A DNA stretch of 64,000 bases from Pseudomonadota bacterium (lineage in GTDB: Bacteria > Pseudomonadota > Gammaproteobacteria > Burkholderiales > Burkholderiaceae_C), in the NCBI GenBank assembly GCA_020161215.1, contig JAIUOM010000005.1, positions 1 through 64,000 of the forward strand, written 5' to 3'. Both the position numbers and the translations under genes were made by a program. Below are positions 38,890 through 49,309 of this stretch, in pieces. Position 1 is the first letter of the stretch. Every line of letters begins with the position of its first letter. The notes under the pieces are model-generated. The model was not told the DNA's origin. It saw only the letters and a program-made list of their open reading frames with translations, and searched no databases.

Positions 38890-41800
38890 TCACCCCACCC
38901 ACTTGCGCGCGTTGCGCCAGATTTGCATCCAGGGACTCAGCGCGCTTTTGTCCAGCGGGCTCCAGCTCATCTGGATGTTGCGGAACACCCGTTCGGGGTG
39001 CGGCATCAGGGCGGTAAAGCGGCCGTCGGCGGTGGTCACGGCCGTCAGGCCACCGGGGCTGCCGTTCGGGTTGAAGGGGTAGGCCTCGGTCGCCGCGCCC
39101 TGGTGGTCGACGTAGCGCATGGCGCCGATGACCGCCGCCGCGTCGCCCCGCGCCGAGAAGTTGGCAAAACCTTCGCCGTGCGCCACCGCGATGGGCAGGC
39201 GGCTGCCGGCCATGCCCGCAAAGAACAGGCTGGGTGAATCCAGCACCTCGACCAGGGACAGGCGGGCCTCGAAACGCTCGCTCTGGTTGGTGGTGAAGCG
39301 CGGCCAGTGCTCGGCGCCGGGGATGATGTCGGCCAGTTCGGCAAACATCTGGCAGCCGTTGCACACGCCCAGGCCGAAGGTGTCGCCCCGGGCAAAGAAG
39401 GCCTGGAACTGCTCGGCCAGCGGCGCGTTGAAGGTGATGGAGCGCGCCCAGCCCACGCCGGCGCCCAGGGTGTCGCCGTAGCTGAAGCCGCCGCACGCCA
39501 CCAGGCCGGCGTAGTCGGCCAGGCGCGCGCGGCCGCTTTGCAGGTCGGTCATGTGCACGTCGTGGGCCTCGAAACCGGCCGCCGTGAAGGCGTAGGCCAT
39601 CTCGACGTGCGAGTTCACGCCCTGCTCGCGCAGCACGACGACCTTTGGGCGGGCGCCGCCGATAACTACATTTTTGATAGCTGACGAGGAAGTTCCGGCG
39701 CCGGCCTCGTCCATATTTTTATGTAAATCCGGGGACAGCAAGACGCTCAGGCCAGGGTCGCCCGGTTGGCCGGCCGCGGCGTGCTCGGCGTCGGCGCAGG
39801 CGGGGTTGTCGCGCTCGCGGGCGATTTTCCAGCTGACGCTGTCCCAGACCTGCTGCAGATCGTGCAGGCTGGCGGAAAAAATCTCCTTGGCATCGCGCCA
39901 GACGCTGAGCTGGCCCTTGCCGTAGTCCATGGGGCTGCTGGACGGGCGAGTCTTGCCGACGAAGTGGCTGTGGGAAGCCAGCCCATGCTCGCGCAGGGTC
40001 TGCATCACCTGGTTGCGTTCGGCGGTGCGCACCTGCAGCACCACACCCAGCTCTTCGGCGAACAGGGCTTTCAGGGTCAGCTCGTCGCGCCGCGTGCCGA
40101 CTTGCTGCGCCCAGTTCTTGGCGTCGCCGGTTTCCATGCGGCTGTCGCTGATGCCGTCGCCCTCGGTCACCAGCAGATCGATGTTCAGCGCCACGCCGAC
40201 CTGGCCGGCGAAGGCCATTTCGGCCACCGCCGCCAGCAGGCCGCCGTCGCTGCGGTCGTGGTAGGCCAGGATGCGCCCTTCGGCGCGCAGCCGGTTGACG
40301 GCGGCCACCAGGGCTTTCAGGTCTTGCGGGTCGTCCAGATCGGGCACGCCGTCTTGGCGCGGGCAGCCGCTCTGGCCCAGGCTCTGCGCCAGCACGCTGC
40401 CGGCCAGGCGGTGGCGGCCGCGGCCCAGATCGACCAGGACCAGGGTGGTGTCGGCTTCGTCGCGATCCAGCTGGGGGGTGAGCGTGCCGCGCACATCACC
40501 CAGGGCCGCGAAAGCGGTGACGATCAGGCTGACCGGGCTGACGACCTTGCGCGCCTGCCCGTCCTCGCCTGTCCACTGGGTGCGCATGCTCAGGCTGTCC
40601 TTGCCGACCGGGATACCGACGCCCAGGGCCGGGCACAGCTCCATGCCGACGGCCTGCACGGTGGCGTACAGGGCGGCGTCCTCACCCGCCTCGCCGCAGG
40701 CGGCCATCCAGTTGGCGCTGAGCTTGACGCGCGGCAGCTCGATGGGCGCGGCCAGCAGGTTGGTGATGCTTTCGGCCACCGCCATGCGGCCCGACGCGGG
40801 CGCGTCCAGCGCGGCCAACGGCGTGCGCTCGCCCATGGCCATGGCTTCACCCGCAAAACCGGAAAAATCGGCCAGGGTGACGGCGCAGTCGGCCACCGGC
40901 ACCTGCCATGGCCCGACCATCTGGTCGCGGTGCGTGAGGCCGCCCACAGTGCGGTCGCCAATGGTGACCAAAAAACGCTTGCTGGCCACGGTGGGGTGGC
41001 TCAGCACCTTGATGGCCGCATCCTGCAGGGTCAGACCGTCCAGGTTGAGGGGCGTGAACTGCCGCTCCACGGTCTTCACGTCGCGGTGCATCTTGGGCGG
41101 CTTGCCGAGCAGCACGTCCATGGGCATGTAAACCGGTGCCCCCACGCTCCGCACTGGCGTGTCTTCGCTGCCCCCCGAGGGGGCTGCGCTTGCTCGGGGC
41201 GGCCCGTCGCTGCGCGCGGGCTGGTCTACGTCCGGCGCCATGCTGTCGGTCACGATCAGCATGCGCTCCTCGGTAGCCTGGCCGACCACGGCAAAGGGAC
41301 AGCGTTCGCGCGCGCAAAGCTGCTCGAACAGGGGCAGCGACTCGGGCGCGATGGCCATCACGTAGCGCTCCTGGCTCTCGTTCGACCAGATTTCCTTGGG
41401 CGCCAGGCCGGATTCCTCCAGCGGCACGGCGCGCAAATCGAACCGGGCGCCGCGGCCGGCGTCGTGGGTCAGCTCCGGGAAGGCGTTGGACAGACCGCCC
41501 GCCCCCACGTCGTGGATCGCCAGGATGGGGTTGGCCTCACCCAGCGCCTGGCACTGGGTGATGACCTCTTGCGCGCGGCGCTGGATCTCGGGGTTGCCGC
41601 GCTGCACCGAGTCAAAGTCCAGGTGCGCGGCATTGGTGCCGCTGGCCAGCGATGAGGCCGCGCCGCCGCCCATGCCGATGCGCATGCCGGGGCCGCCGAG
41701 CTGGATCAGCAGGCTACCGGCGGGGAACTCGATCTTGCTGGTGAGGCGCGCGTCGATGTGGCCCAGGCCGCCGGCGATCATGATCGGCTTGTGGTAGCCG

Positions 41801-43035
41801 CGCAGCACGGCGCTGTCACCCTCGCCCACCGGTAACTCGTATTCGCGGAAATAGCCCAGCAGGTTGGGCCGGCCAAACTCGTTGTTGAACGCGGCGCCGC
41901 CCAGCGGCCCCTCGGTCATGATCTGCAGCGCGCTGGCCATGTGGCTGGGGCGGCCGTTCGGGCTGTCCCACAGCTGGCTGACGGTGAAACCCGTCAGGCC
42001 CGCCTTGGGGCGCGAGCCGCGGCCGGTGGCGCCCTCGTCGCGGATCTCACCGCCCGCGCCGGTGCTGGCGCCCGGAAACGGGCTGATGGCCGTGGGGTGG
42101 TTGTGGGTTTCCACCTTCATCAGCACGTGGCGCAAAGCGCTCTCGAATTCATAGCTAGGCACGCTTTGTTCGCGCCGGCCTATGGCAGATTTTGCTGAAA
42201 AATACTCGACCGTGCCCCCCTCCATCACCGCCGCGTTGTCGCTGTACGCCACCACCGTGTGCTGGGGGCTGGTCTGCTCGGTGTGGCGGATCATGCCGAA
42301 CAGGCTTTTGTCCTGCGCCACGCCGTCCACACGCCAGTCGGCGTTGAAGATCTTGTGGCGGCAGTGCTCGCTGTTGGCCTGGGCGAACATCATCAGCTCG
42401 ACGTCGGTCGGGTTGCGGCCCAGCTGGGTGAAGCCGGCCACCAGGTAGTCGATCTCGTCGTCGGCCAGGGCCAGGCCCCAGTCGGTGTTGGCGCGCAGCA
42501 GCGCGGCACGGCCCCCGCCCAGCACGTCGACGTGCGCTAACGGCTCGGGACGCAGCTCGGTGAACAGGGTGCGCGCGGCGTCGCGGTCGGCCAGCACGCT
42601 TTCCGTCATGCGGTCGTGCAGCAGCGCGGCGATGGCGGTACGCGCCTCGGCGCTGAGCTGGGCGCGCCCCAGCAGACGCGACTTCAGGCCGACGCGGTAC
42701 TCGACGATGCGCTCCACCCGGTGCAGGGCGATGCCGCAATTGCGGGCGATGTCGGTGGCCTTGCTGGCCCAGGGCGAGACGGTGCCCAGGCGCGGCGCGG
42801 CCACCACCAGATCGCCCTCGGTGGGGCCGGCGTAGGGCTCGCCGTAGGTCAACAGCGCAGTCAGGTGCGCCAGCGTGTCGCCGCTGGGCGGGGCGTCAAA
42901 GCTGGCCAGGTGCACGTAGCGCGCGGCGACGGCGTTGACCACCGGCTCAACGGTCTGAAGACGGGGCAAAAGCTGGCGGGCGCGAAAGTCGCTGAGGGCG
43001 TTGCCGCCGTCGAAGAACTGGATATGCTGGGTCAC
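38890..43035 (-). CDS. purL: Phosphoribosylformylglycinamidine synthase
   Basis: 1381 residues from a GTG at 43035, encoding the single-chain PurL (E. coli 1295). Fourth step of purine synthesis: FGAR + glutamine + ATP to FGAM. The AIR-synthase-like halves carry [15 protein letters not shown] and [12 protein letters not shown]; the C-terminal glutaminase has the Cys in [12 protein letters not shown] and PHPERVFRN at the end. Two stretches look inserted: residues about 598-631 before [18 protein letters not shown]-rich with a CCCCCCGAGGGGG hairpin, and about 1103-1124, a copy of the dispersed repeat. Both fall in linkers, and the frame stays open. It is divergent from map. Confidence 0.96.
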   Translation of the reverse strand: MTQHIQFFDGGNALSDFRARQLLPRLQTVEPVVNAVAARYVHLASFDAPPSGDTLAHLTALLTYGEPYAGPTEGDLVVAAPRLGTVSPWASKATDIARNCGIALHRVERIVEYRVGLKSRLLGRAQLSAEARTAIAALLHDRMTESVLADRDAARTLFTELRPEPLAHVDVLGGGRAALLRANTDWGLALADDEIDYLVAGFTQLGRNPTDVELMMFAQANSEHCRHKIFNADWRVDGVAQDKSLFGMIRHTEQTSPQHTVVAYSDNAAVMEGGTVEYFSAKSAIGRREQSVPSYEFESALRHVLMKVETHNHPTAISPFPGASTGAGGEIRDEGATGRGSRPKAGLTGFTVSQLWDSPNGRPSHMASALQIMTEGPLGGAAFNNEFGRPNLLGYFREYELPVGEGDSAVLRGYHKPIMIAGGLGHIDARLTSKIEFPAGSLLIQLGGPGMRIGMGGGAASSLASGTNAAHLDFDSVQRGNPEIQRRAQEVITQCQALGEANPILAIHDVGAGGLSNAFPELTHDAGRGARFDLRAVPLEESGLAPKEIWSNESQERYVMAIAPESLPLFEQLCARERCPFAVVGQATEERMLIVTDSMAPDVDQPARSDGPPRASAAPSGGSEDTPVRSVGAPVYMPMDVLLGKPPKMHRDVKTVERQFTPLNLDGLTLQDAAIKVLSHPTVASKRFLVTIGDRTVGGLTHRDQMVGPWQVPVADCAVTLADFSGFAGEAMAMGERTPLAALDAPASGRMAVAESITNLLAAPIELPRVKLSANWMAACGEAGEDAALYATVQAVGMELCPALGVGIPVGKDSLSMRTQWTGEDGQARKVVSPVSLIVTAFAALGDVRGTLTPQLDRDEADTTLVLVDLGRGRHRLAGSVLAQSLGQSGCPRQDGVPDLDDPQDLKALVAAVNRLRAEGRILAYHDRSDGGLLAAVAEMAFAGQVGVALNIDLLVTEGDGISDSRMETGDAKNWAQQVGTRRDELTLKALFAEELGVVLQVRTAERNQVMQTLREHGLASHSHFVGKTRPSSSPMDYGKGQLSVWRDAKEIFSASLHDLQQVWDSVSWKIARERDNPACADAEHAAAGQPGDPGLSVLLSPDLHKNMDEAGAGTSSSAIKNVVIGGARPKVVVLREQGVNSHVEMAYAFTAAGFEAHDVHMTDLQSGRARLADYAGLVACGGFSYGDTLGAGVGWARSITFNAPLAEQFQAFFARGDTFGLGVCNGCQMFAELADIIPGAEHWPRFTTNQSERFEARLSLVEVLDSPSLFFAGMAGSRLPIAVAHGEGFANFSARGDAAAVIGAMRYVDHQGAATEAYPFNPNGSPGGLTAVTTADGRFTALMPHPERVFRNIQMSWSPLDKSALSPWMQIWRNARKWVG
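39663..39725 (+). repeat. Dispersed repeat copy R9, in frame inside purL (antisense)
   Basis: CTACATTTTTGATAGC ending at 39681, 18-nt spacer with AGGAAGTTCCG, GCCGGC at 39700-39705, tail ATATTTTTATG. It encodes, on the purL strand, a linker ([16 protein letters not shown]) absent from usual PurL. Confidence 0.7.
41143..41240. repeat. GC-rich hairpin insertion inside purL
   Basis: CCCCCC-GA-GGGGG at 41171-41183 followed by CTCGGGGCGGCCCG; translated on the purL strand as a Ser/Pro/Gly/Ala-rich linker of about 30 residues ([15 protein letters not shown]) that is not part of PurL domains. From memory it resembles GC-rich hairpin repeats common between Comamonadaceae genes; there is only one copy in this window. 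Confidence 0.5.
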
Positions 43036-43225
43036 GGGCTGGGGGCTGAGTGGCCTGGAAAGTGCGCCGTGCAGGCGCTGGGGTTGAGTTGACAGACCGC
43101 CGCTGACTGGGGCGGGCACACGCCAAGACTCGGATTTTATCTGCCACGCCCCAAGGCCACGCCAGCGGCGGGCCGATCGGCGCCCGCGGCCAGCAAACGG
43201 CGGGGTGCGATGGGATAATTTGACC

Positions 43226-44047
43226 ATGAGCATCACCATCAAGGACGCCGCTGGCATCGCCGGCATGCGCGAGGCCTGCCGCCTGGCCTCGGAAGTGCTG
43301 GACCAGATCACCCCGCACATCGTGCCGGGCATCACCACACTGGACATCGACCGCCTGAGCGCCGAGGCCATGGCCCGCCAGGGCACGCGCTCGGCTACCG
43401 TGGGCTACCAGCCGCCGGGCTACCCGCCCTACCCCGGCCATGTCTGCACCTCGGTCAATCAGGTGGTGTGCCACGGCATCCCCAACGACAAGCCGCTGAA
43501 AAAAGGCGACATCGTCAACGTCGACGTCACCGTCATCACCGCCGATGGCTGGTACGGCGACAACAGCCGCATGTTCGAGATCGGCGAGGTGTCGATCGCC
43601 GCGCACCGCCTGTGCGCCCTGACCTTCGACGCCATGTGGCTGGGCATCGACCAGGTCAGGCCCGGCGCCCGGCTGGGCGACATCGGCCACGCCATCCAGA
43701 AGTTCGTCGAGGGGCATGGTCTGTCGGTGGTGCGCGAATTCTGCGGCCACGGCATCGGCCAGAAGTTCCACGAAGACCCGCAGGTGCTGCACTACGGCCG
43801 CCCCGGCACGGGCGAGGAGCTGGTGCCGGGCATGACCTTCACCATCGAGCCCATGGTCAACGTCGGCCGGCGCGACATCAAGGAGATGAACGACGGCTGG
43901 ACCATCGTCACCAAGGACCGTTCGTTGTCGGCCCAATGGGAGCACACGGTGCTGGTCACGCCCAGCGGCTACGAGGTGCTGACCTTGTCGGCCGGCAGCC
44001 CGGCCACGCCCGATTTCGTCAAGGGCATGGCGCAGGCCACGGCCTGA
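43226..44047 (+). CDS. map: Methionine aminopeptidase, type I
   Basis: 273 residues from the ATG at 43226. Removes the initiator methionine. Metal ligands are visible: Asp in VNVDVTVI, Asp in YGDNSRMF, His in [15 protein letters not shown], Glu in FTIEPMVN and Glu near [16 protein letters not shown] (43214-43219) forms an extended -10 (TGGGATAAT) 6 nt before the ATG, pointing to a leaderless mRNA. It is followed by glnD 14 nt later. Confidence 0.97.
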   Translation: MSITIKDAAGIAGMREACRLASEVLDQITPHIVPGITTLDIDRLSAEAMARQGTRSATVGYQPPGYPPYPGHVCTSVNQVVCHGIPNDKPLKKGDIVNVDVTVITADGWYGDNSRMFEIGEVSIAAHRLCALTFDAMWLGIDQVRPGARLGDIGHAIQKFVEGHGLSVVREFCGHGIGQKFHEDPQVLHYGRPGTGEELVPGMTFTIEPMVNVGRRDIKEMNDGWTIVTKDRSLSAQWEHTVLVTPSGYEVLTLSAGSPATPDFVKGMAQATA

Positions 44048-44061
44048 CCCGGCCCTCGCCC

Positions 44062-46713
44062 ATGCCCGACACCACCGCCCTTGCCGCCCCCCTGCCGGCC
44101 CTGGTCAACCCTTACCGACAAAAAAAGGCCGCGCTGCTGGACGCCCTGCGCCACAGCGGCTCGGCGCTGCGCGGCGCGCGCGCCGGGCTGACGCGGCTGT
44201 CCAAGCTGGCCGACGAAACCCTGATCACCTTGTGGCGCCAGGCCGGTTTCGACAAGCACACGGCGCTGGCCGCCGTGGGCGGTTATGGCCGCGCAGAGCT
44301 GTACCCCCATTCCGACGTGGACGTGCTGGTGCTGCTGCCGGCCGGCGCCGACCCGCGGCGGGACGAAAAGCTGCGCCAGGGCATCGAGCAGTTCATCGCC
44401 AGTTGCTGGGACGCCGGGCTGGAGATCGGTTCCAGCGTGCGCACGGCGCAGGAATGCCTGAGCGTGGCGCGCGACGACATCACGGTGCAGACGGCGCTGC
44501 TGGAAGCGCGCCTGATCACTGGCAGCCGCGCCCTGTTTCGCGACTTTCACCAGCGCTTCGTGGCCGAGCTGGACCCGCTGGAGTTCTTCAACGCCAAGCG
44601 CCTGGAGATGCGCCAGCGCCACGCCAAGTACGAGGACACGCCCTATGCGCTGGAGCCCAATTGCAAGGAGTCGCCGGGCGGCCTGCGCGATCTGCAGATG
44701 GTGTTGTGGACGGCGCGCGCGGCCGGCATCGGCAAGCGCTGGGAAGACCTGCGCCAGGCCGACCTGCTGAGCGCCCACGAGATGCGCCAACTGCGCTACA
44801 ACGAATCGCTGCTGGCGGCGGTACGCACCCGACTGCACCTGATCGCCGGGCGGCGCGAGGACCGGCTGGTGTTCGATCTGCAGAACGCCGTGGCCGACTC
44901 CTTCGGCTTCAAGCACCGCCTCACGCCGGAAGGGCGCGTGGCGCTGCGCGCCAGCGAAATCCTGATGCGCCGCTACTACTGGGCGGCCAAGGCGGTGATG
45001 CAGCTCAACCAGGTGCTGCTGCAGGGCATCGAGGAACGCCTGCGCGCCAAGCGCGGCGAGCCGGCGCCGGCGCCACGGCGCATCAACGAGCGCTTTCTCG
45101 ACCTGGGGGGCCTGATCGAGATCGCCAGCGACGATCTGTACGAGCGCGAGCCCCCGGCCATCCTGGAAACCTTCTTGCTGTACGCGCGCACGCCGGGCCT
45201 GAAGGGCTTGTCGATGCGCACCCTGCGCGCGCTGTACAACGCGCGCCACGTGATGGACCACGCGTTCCGGGTCGATCCAGCCAACCACAAGACCTTTCTG
45301 GCCATCCTGCAGCAGCCGCAGGGCCTGACGCACGCCTTCCGGCTGATGAACCACACCTCGGTGCTGGGGCGCTACCTGTGGGTGTTCCGCCGCATCGTCG
45401 GGCAGATGCAGCACGACCTGTTCCACGTCTACACCGTGGACCAGCACATCCTGATGGTGCTGCGCAACATGCGGCGCTTTTTCATGGCCGAGCACGCGCA
45501 CGAATACCCCTTCTGCTCGCAGCTGGCGGCCGGCTGGGACAAGCCCTGGATCCTGTACACCGCCGCGCTGTTCCACGACATCGCCAAGGGCCGCGGCGGC
45601 GACCATTCGGAGCTGGGCGCGCGCGAGGCGCACCGCTTCTGCCAGCAGCATGGCATCGCCCGTCAAGACGCCCGGCTGATCGAGTTTCTGGTGCGCGAGC
45701 ACCTGACCATGAGCCGCGTGGCGCAAAAGGAAGACCTGAGCGACCCCGAGGTGATCCAGACCTTTGCCCGACGCGTCGGCAACGAGCGCAACCTGACGGC
45801 GCTGTACCTGCTCACCGTGGCCGACGTGCGCGGCACCAGCCCGAAGGTCTGGAACGCCTGGAAGGGCAAGCTGCTGGAAGACCTGTACAAACTCACCGTG
45901 CGCGCGCTCGGCGGTCGGGCGCCCGACCCTGGCGCGCTGATCGAGTCGCGCAAGCGCGAGGCCTTGGTGCAGCTGGCGCGCGCCTCCGAGCCGCATGAGG
46001 CGCACCGGGCGCTGTGGGACACGCTGGACGTGAGCTACTTCATGCGCCACGACGCCGACGAGATCGCCTGGCACGCACGCATGCTCTCGCGCCACGTGCG
46101 CAAGCCTGGCGCGCCCGCATCCGCCGCGCCGCTGACCCTGGTGCGCGCGCGCATCTCGCCCTACGGTCCGGGCCTGCAGGTGGTGGTGTACGCCAGCGAC
46201 CGGCCGGATCTGTTCGCGCGCATGTGCGGCTACTTCGACCGCGCCGGCTTCTCGGTGCTGGACGCCAAGATCCACACCACCCGCGACGGCCACGCGCTGG
46301 ACACCTTCCAGCTCATCAGCGCCCTGGACGCGGAGCACTACCGCGAGTTCGTGAGCATGGTCGAGGCCGACATGCCCAAGGCCATCGACAACCCCGCGCC
46401 CCTGCCGGCACCGCGCCTGGGCCGCGTCTCGCGCCGAGTCAAGAGCTTTCCGATCGCCCCACGCATCGACCTGCGCCCGGACGACAAGGCCCAGCGCTGG
46501 CTGCTCACCGTCACCGCCAACGACCGTGTCGGCCTGCTCTACAGCATCGCCCGCGTGCTGGCCGAGCACCAGATCGCGGTCGACATGGCCAAGATCGCCA
46601 CCCTGGGCGAGCGGGTGGAAGACAGCTTCTTGCTGCAGGGCGCCCAGCTGCAGCACGGTCCGACGCAGTTGGACATCGAGCAGGAATTGCAGGAGGTGCT
46701 GGAGGCGCAATAG
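44062..46713 (+). CDS. glnD: [Protein-PII] uridylyltransferase / uridylyl-removing enzyme
   Basis: 883-residue nitrogen sensor that uridylylates PII proteins when glutamine is low and removes UMP when it is high. The nucleotidyltransferase motif [20 protein letters not shown] lies around residue 75, with both Asp present. The HD domain ([20 protein letters not shown]) is around residue 510. Two C-terminal ACT domains start at [15 protein letters not shown] and [16 protein letters not shown]. It is downstream of map in the same direction. Confidence 0.97.
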   Translation: MPDTTALAAPLPALVNPYRQKKAALLDALRHSGSALRGARAGLTRLSKLADETLITLWRQAGFDKHTALAAVGGYGRAELYPHSDVDVLVLLPAGADPRRDEKLRQGIEQFIASCWDAGLEIGSSVRTAQECLSVARDDITVQTALLEARLITGSRALFRDFHQRFVAELDPLEFFNAKRLEMRQRHAKYEDTPYALEPNCKESPGGLRDLQMVLWTARAAGIGKRWEDLRQADLLSAHEMRQLRYNESLLAAVRTRLHLIAGRREDRLVFDLQNAVADSFGFKHRLTPEGRVALRASEILMRRYYWAAKAVMQLNQVLLQGIEERLRAKRGEPAPAPRRINERFLDLGGLIEIASDDLYEREPPAILETFLLYARTPGLKGLSMRTLRALYNARHVMDHAFRVDPANHKTFLAILQQPQGLTHAFRLMNHTSVLGRYLWVFRRIVGQMQHDLFHVYTVDQHILMVLRNMRRFFMAEHAHEYPFCSQLAAGWDKPWILYTAALFHDIAKGRGGDHSELGAREAHRFCQQHGIARQDARLIEFLVREHLTMSRVAQKEDLSDPEVIQTFARRVGNERNLTALYLLTVADVRGTSPKVWNAWKGKLLEDLYKLTVRALGGRAPDPGALIESRKREALVQLARASEPHEAHRALWDTLDVSYFMRHDADEIAWHARMLSRHVRKPGAPASAAPLTLVRARISPYGPGLQVVVYASDRPDLFARMCGYFDRAGFSVLDAKIHTTRDGHALDTFQLISALDAEHYREFVSMVEADMPKAIDNPAPLPAPRLGRVSRRVKSFPIAPRIDLRPDDKAQRWLLTVTANDRVGLLYSIARVLAEHQIAVDMAKIATLGERVEDSFLLQGAQLQHGPTQLDIEQELQEVLEAQ

Positions 46714-46788
46714 CGCCACTCGGCCGTGTTCGGGGGCAGAATCGTCACTTGGATTTTTCCCCCTCGACCTTCGAAGCGGAGCCCCCTG

Positions 46789-47541
46789 ATGAAAAGCACC
46801 CTTGGCCTCACGGCACTGCTGGCCCTCTCCAGCCTCGTCACCGCGGTACAGGCCGCGGGCGGCGACCCCCACTGGACTTACCAGGGCCAACACAGCGGGC
46901 CAGCGCATTGGGCCACGTTGGAGCCAGGCTTCGAGACCTGCGCAAAAGGTCGTGCGCAAAGCCCGATCAACATCCAGGCCGCGGTCAAGGCCGATTTGCC
47001 CGCCCTGCAGTTCGGCTATTCGGAAGCCGCGCCGACGCTGGTCAACAACGGCCACACCATCCAGGTAAACCTGCCGCCGGGCCAAACCTTGCGGGTGGGC
47101 GACAAGACCTACGCACTGCTGCAGTTCCATTTCCACACCCCCAGTGAAGAGCAGATCCACGGAAAACACGCCGCGATGGTGGTGCACTTCGTGCACAAGG
47201 ACACCGAGGGCAAACTGGGCGTGGTGGGCGTGATGCTCCAGCCCGGCACGCGCAACGCGCACTACGCCCCCATCTTCGAGCACCTGCCGCGCCCCAGGGA
47301 GACGGTTACCGTCGAAGGCCTCAGTCTGAATCTGGCCGCCTTGCTGCCCTCCGATCTGGGCTATTACCGCTTTGCCGGCTCACTGACCACCCCACCCTGC
47401 TCGGAAAATGTCCAGTGGATGGTGCTGAAACAACCCGTGCGCCTGGGTGCGGAGCAGATCAAGGCCTTCCGTCGTCTCTTCAACGCCAACGCCCGCCCCA
47501 TTCAGCCCGCCCATGGCCGAATGATCGAAGAATCCCGTTGA
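46789..47541 (+). CDS. Periplasmic alpha carbonic anhydrase
   Basis: 250 residues from the ATG at 46789. A signal peptide (about residues 1-22, ending VQAAG) targets the periplasm. Zinc ligands: two His in QFHFHTPSEE and the third in AMVVHFVHK. AQSPINI and the SLTTPPCSENVQWMVL segment complete the alpha-class signature. It hydrates CO2 to bicarbonate, possibly supplying carboxylases or pH control. It is convergent with the CDGSH gene 41 nt away. Confidence 0.96.
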   Translation: MKSTLGLTALLALSSLVTAVQAAGGDPHWTYQGQHSGPAHWATLEPGFETCAKGRAQSPINIQAAVKADLPALQFGYSEAAPTLVNNGHTIQVNLPPGQTLRVGDKTYALLQFHFHTPSEEQIHGKHAAMVVHFVHKDTEGKLGVVGVMLQPGTRNAHYAPIFEHLPRPRETVTVEGLSLNLAALLPSDLGYYRFAGSLTTPPCSENVQWMVLKQPVRLGAEQIKAFRRLFNANARPIQPAHGRMIEESR

Positions 47542-47582
47542 GCCAGCGGGAGCACGGGTCACCCCCCGCCCGACTTACGCCG

Positions 47583-48221
47583 CTACACGCCGGCCTTGAA
47601 CCCCACCTTGACGTGGCTGCCGTCGCAGTACGGTTTGTTCTGTGAGTGGCCGCATCGGCACAGCCAGGTGTCTGTGACTCGGTTGACGGTGCGGCCGGTG
47701 CCGCTGACCACTTCCAGATTGCCGCTCACGTGCAACGGGCCGTTCAACACCGGCTCCACCGTCACCGGGCCGTCGCGCGCCGCCAGCGTCTCTGAGACCA
47801 ACGGTGTCGGTTCGCCGCTGGCAGTGAAGCCGATTTCGGCGTGACTGCCATCGCAGTACGGTTTGCGCTTGGACGCCCCGCAACGACACAGGGTGGCACG
47901 CAGGCCGACCGCCTCCAGACCAACCGTCAACGGGGCGTGAAAGGCCAGCGGGCCGTTCTCGCGCACACGCACGGTGTTGACCTCGGGCGGTGCCTCCAGC
48001 GGGCTGCCGTCTGGCTTCTGGCACTGGATGGCGCCAGAGGGGCAGTTGTGGGCCAGCTCCAGCACCTGATCGGCACTGGCCCGCTCGGGATGAATCCACT
48101 CGCCCTGAACATTGGGCACGAACACATCGGGCCGCGACAGCACGCAGTTGCGCGCGTGAATGCAGCGCTCGCCATCAAACTCAATCACCACGTCGGTGGA
48201 ACGGACGACTTCACGGGCCAC
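47583..48221 (-). CDS. Divergent 4Fe-4S plus double CDGSH iron-sulfur protein
   Basis: 212 residues. The N-terminal domain (about 1-75) has the single-cluster pattern FDGERCIHARNCVLSRP ... HNCPSGAIQC (Fer4_19-type). Two C-terminal CDGSH motifs follow: CRCGASKRKPYCDGSH and CRCGHSQNKPYCDGSH, each with the Cys3-His set for a [2Fe-2S] cluster. One chain could thus carry three clusters. Probable redox or iron-sulfur handling protein in the cytosol; partner unknown. Confidence 0.92.
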   Translation of the reverse strand: MAREVVRSTDVVIEFDGERCIHARNCVLSRPDVFVPNVQGEWIHPERASADQVLELAHNCPSGAIQCQKPDGSPLEAPPEVNTVRVRENGPLAFHAPLTVGLEAVGLRATLCRCGASKRKPYCDGSHAEIGFTASGEPTPLVSETLAARDGPVTVEPVLNGPLHVSGNLEVVSGTGRTVNRVTDTWLCRCGHSQNKPYCDGSHVKVGFKAGV

Positions 48222-48285
48222 GGCATGCTCCTCAGGGGGGTGAAAAATGGAGGAGGCATCATAGATCGCCGCCGCCTTGGCGCGG

Positions 48286-48351
48286 ACATTTTTTGAGATT
48301 TAGGCCAGAGGTCGGCGTCGGAATTATCTGGTGCGCTATGTTTTTTATAGC
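48286..48351 (-). repeat. Dispersed hairpin/GCCGGC repeat, copy R10
   Basis: On the minus strand: GCTATAAAAAACATAGC hairpin (48351-48335), 18 nt, GCCGAC (48316-48311), tail with AAATCTCAAAAAATG. It begins 4 nt after the stop codon of the amidohydrolase gene. Confidence 0.65.
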
Positions 48352-48354
48352 ACA

Positions 48355-49293
48355 TCAACCCTTACGCCATCTGGGCACCAGCACCTCGGCGTTGCCGCGG
48401 TGGATGGCGTGGCGCTGCTCGGGCGTCAGCGGGTACTCGTCCAGCAGCCGCGCAAAGTGCAGCGAACGCGCGGCGGGTGCAAACGGCCAATCGCTGCCGT
48501 ACAGAATACGCGTGGGGTCGGCAAAGGCCAGCAGCGAGGGCAGCGCGTAGGGGCTGCTGGACAGCGCCAGGTCGTAGTGAAAGCGCTTCAGGCGCGCCAG
48601 GCCCTGGGCTGTGTCCTCACCGCTGTCCGAGCAGGCGCGTGCCATGCGCTCGGCGGCAAACGGCACAAAGCCGCCCGCATGCGAGAGGATGATGCGCAGC
48701 TGGGGGTAGCGCTCGAACGTGCCCCCCCGCGCCAGATTGATCGCCGCACGCGTGGTGTCCAGCAGAAAATCGGCGACAAAGGGGGCGATGCCCGGCACCG
48801 GTGCCGCCGGCAACGCGCTGGGGTGAACAAAGACCACCGCGCTGCGCGTGTTCAGCTCGGCCATCAGCGGTTCCCATTCAGGGTCGCCCAGGTAGCGCCC
48901 GCCCACGTTGGCCAGCAGCACCACGCCGTCGGCGCCCAACTGGTCGAAGGCGTGGCGCGCCTCGGCGATGGCGCCCTGCACATCCGGCAGCGTGAGCGTG
49001 GCGAAGTAGCCCAGGCGCTCGGGGTGGCGCTGGGCCACGCCGGCTGAAAACTCGTTGACGGCGCGCGCCATCTCGCGCGCCTGGGCATCGTCGCCCAGGT
49101 GCACGCCGGGGGTCGAGACCGACAGCACGGCGCTGCCAATGCCGGCGCGGTTCATCAGGTCCAGGGCGCTGGCTTCGCTCCAGTCGGGGATGGCGCGGCC
49201 ACCGGCGCTCAGGCCGCGCTCTGCCAGCCACGCGGCGTAGACCGGTGGCACGATGTGCTGGTGGGTGTCGATGCGCAGGGGTGTGGTGTTCAT
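48355..49293 (-). CDS. Amidohydrolase family protein (ACMSD/LigJ-like)
   Basis: 312-residue TIM-barrel metal hydrolase. Metal-binding residues: IDTHQHIVPP at the start, the His in IILSHAGGFVPF, and the Asp in LYGSDWPFAP. These features match the 2-amino-3-carboxymuconate-semialdehyde decarboxylase group, whose members decarboxylate or hydrate aromatic-ring-cleavage products. It lies 16 nt downstream of a Bug receptor gene on the same strand and is presumably regulated by the divergent LysR. Confidence 0.87.
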   Translation of the reverse strand: MNTTPLRIDTHQHIVPPVYAAWLAERGLSAGGRAIPDWSEASALDLMNRAGIGSAVLSVSTPGVHLGDDAQAREMARAVNEFSAGVAQRHPERLGYFATLTLPDVQGAIAEARHAFDQLGADGVVLLANVGGRYLGDPEWEPLMAELNTRSAVVFVHPSALPAAPVPGIAPFVADFLLDTTRAAINLARGGTFERYPQLRIILSHAGGFVPFAAERMARACSDSGEDTAQGLARLKRFHYDLALSSSPYALPSLLAFADPTRILYGSDWPFAPAARSLHFARLLDEYPLTPEQRHAIHRGNAEVLVPRWRKG

Positions 49294-49309
49294 GGTTGGC
49301 CCTCCCCGC

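Noticed and set aside
43969..47283. Very long open frame antisense to glnD (about 1100 codons)
   Set aside because: It lies opposite glnD and the carbonic anhydrase gene, both with complete family motifs. Its translation is His/Gln/Arg/Ala-rich low complexity typical of the shadow frame of GC-rich genes.
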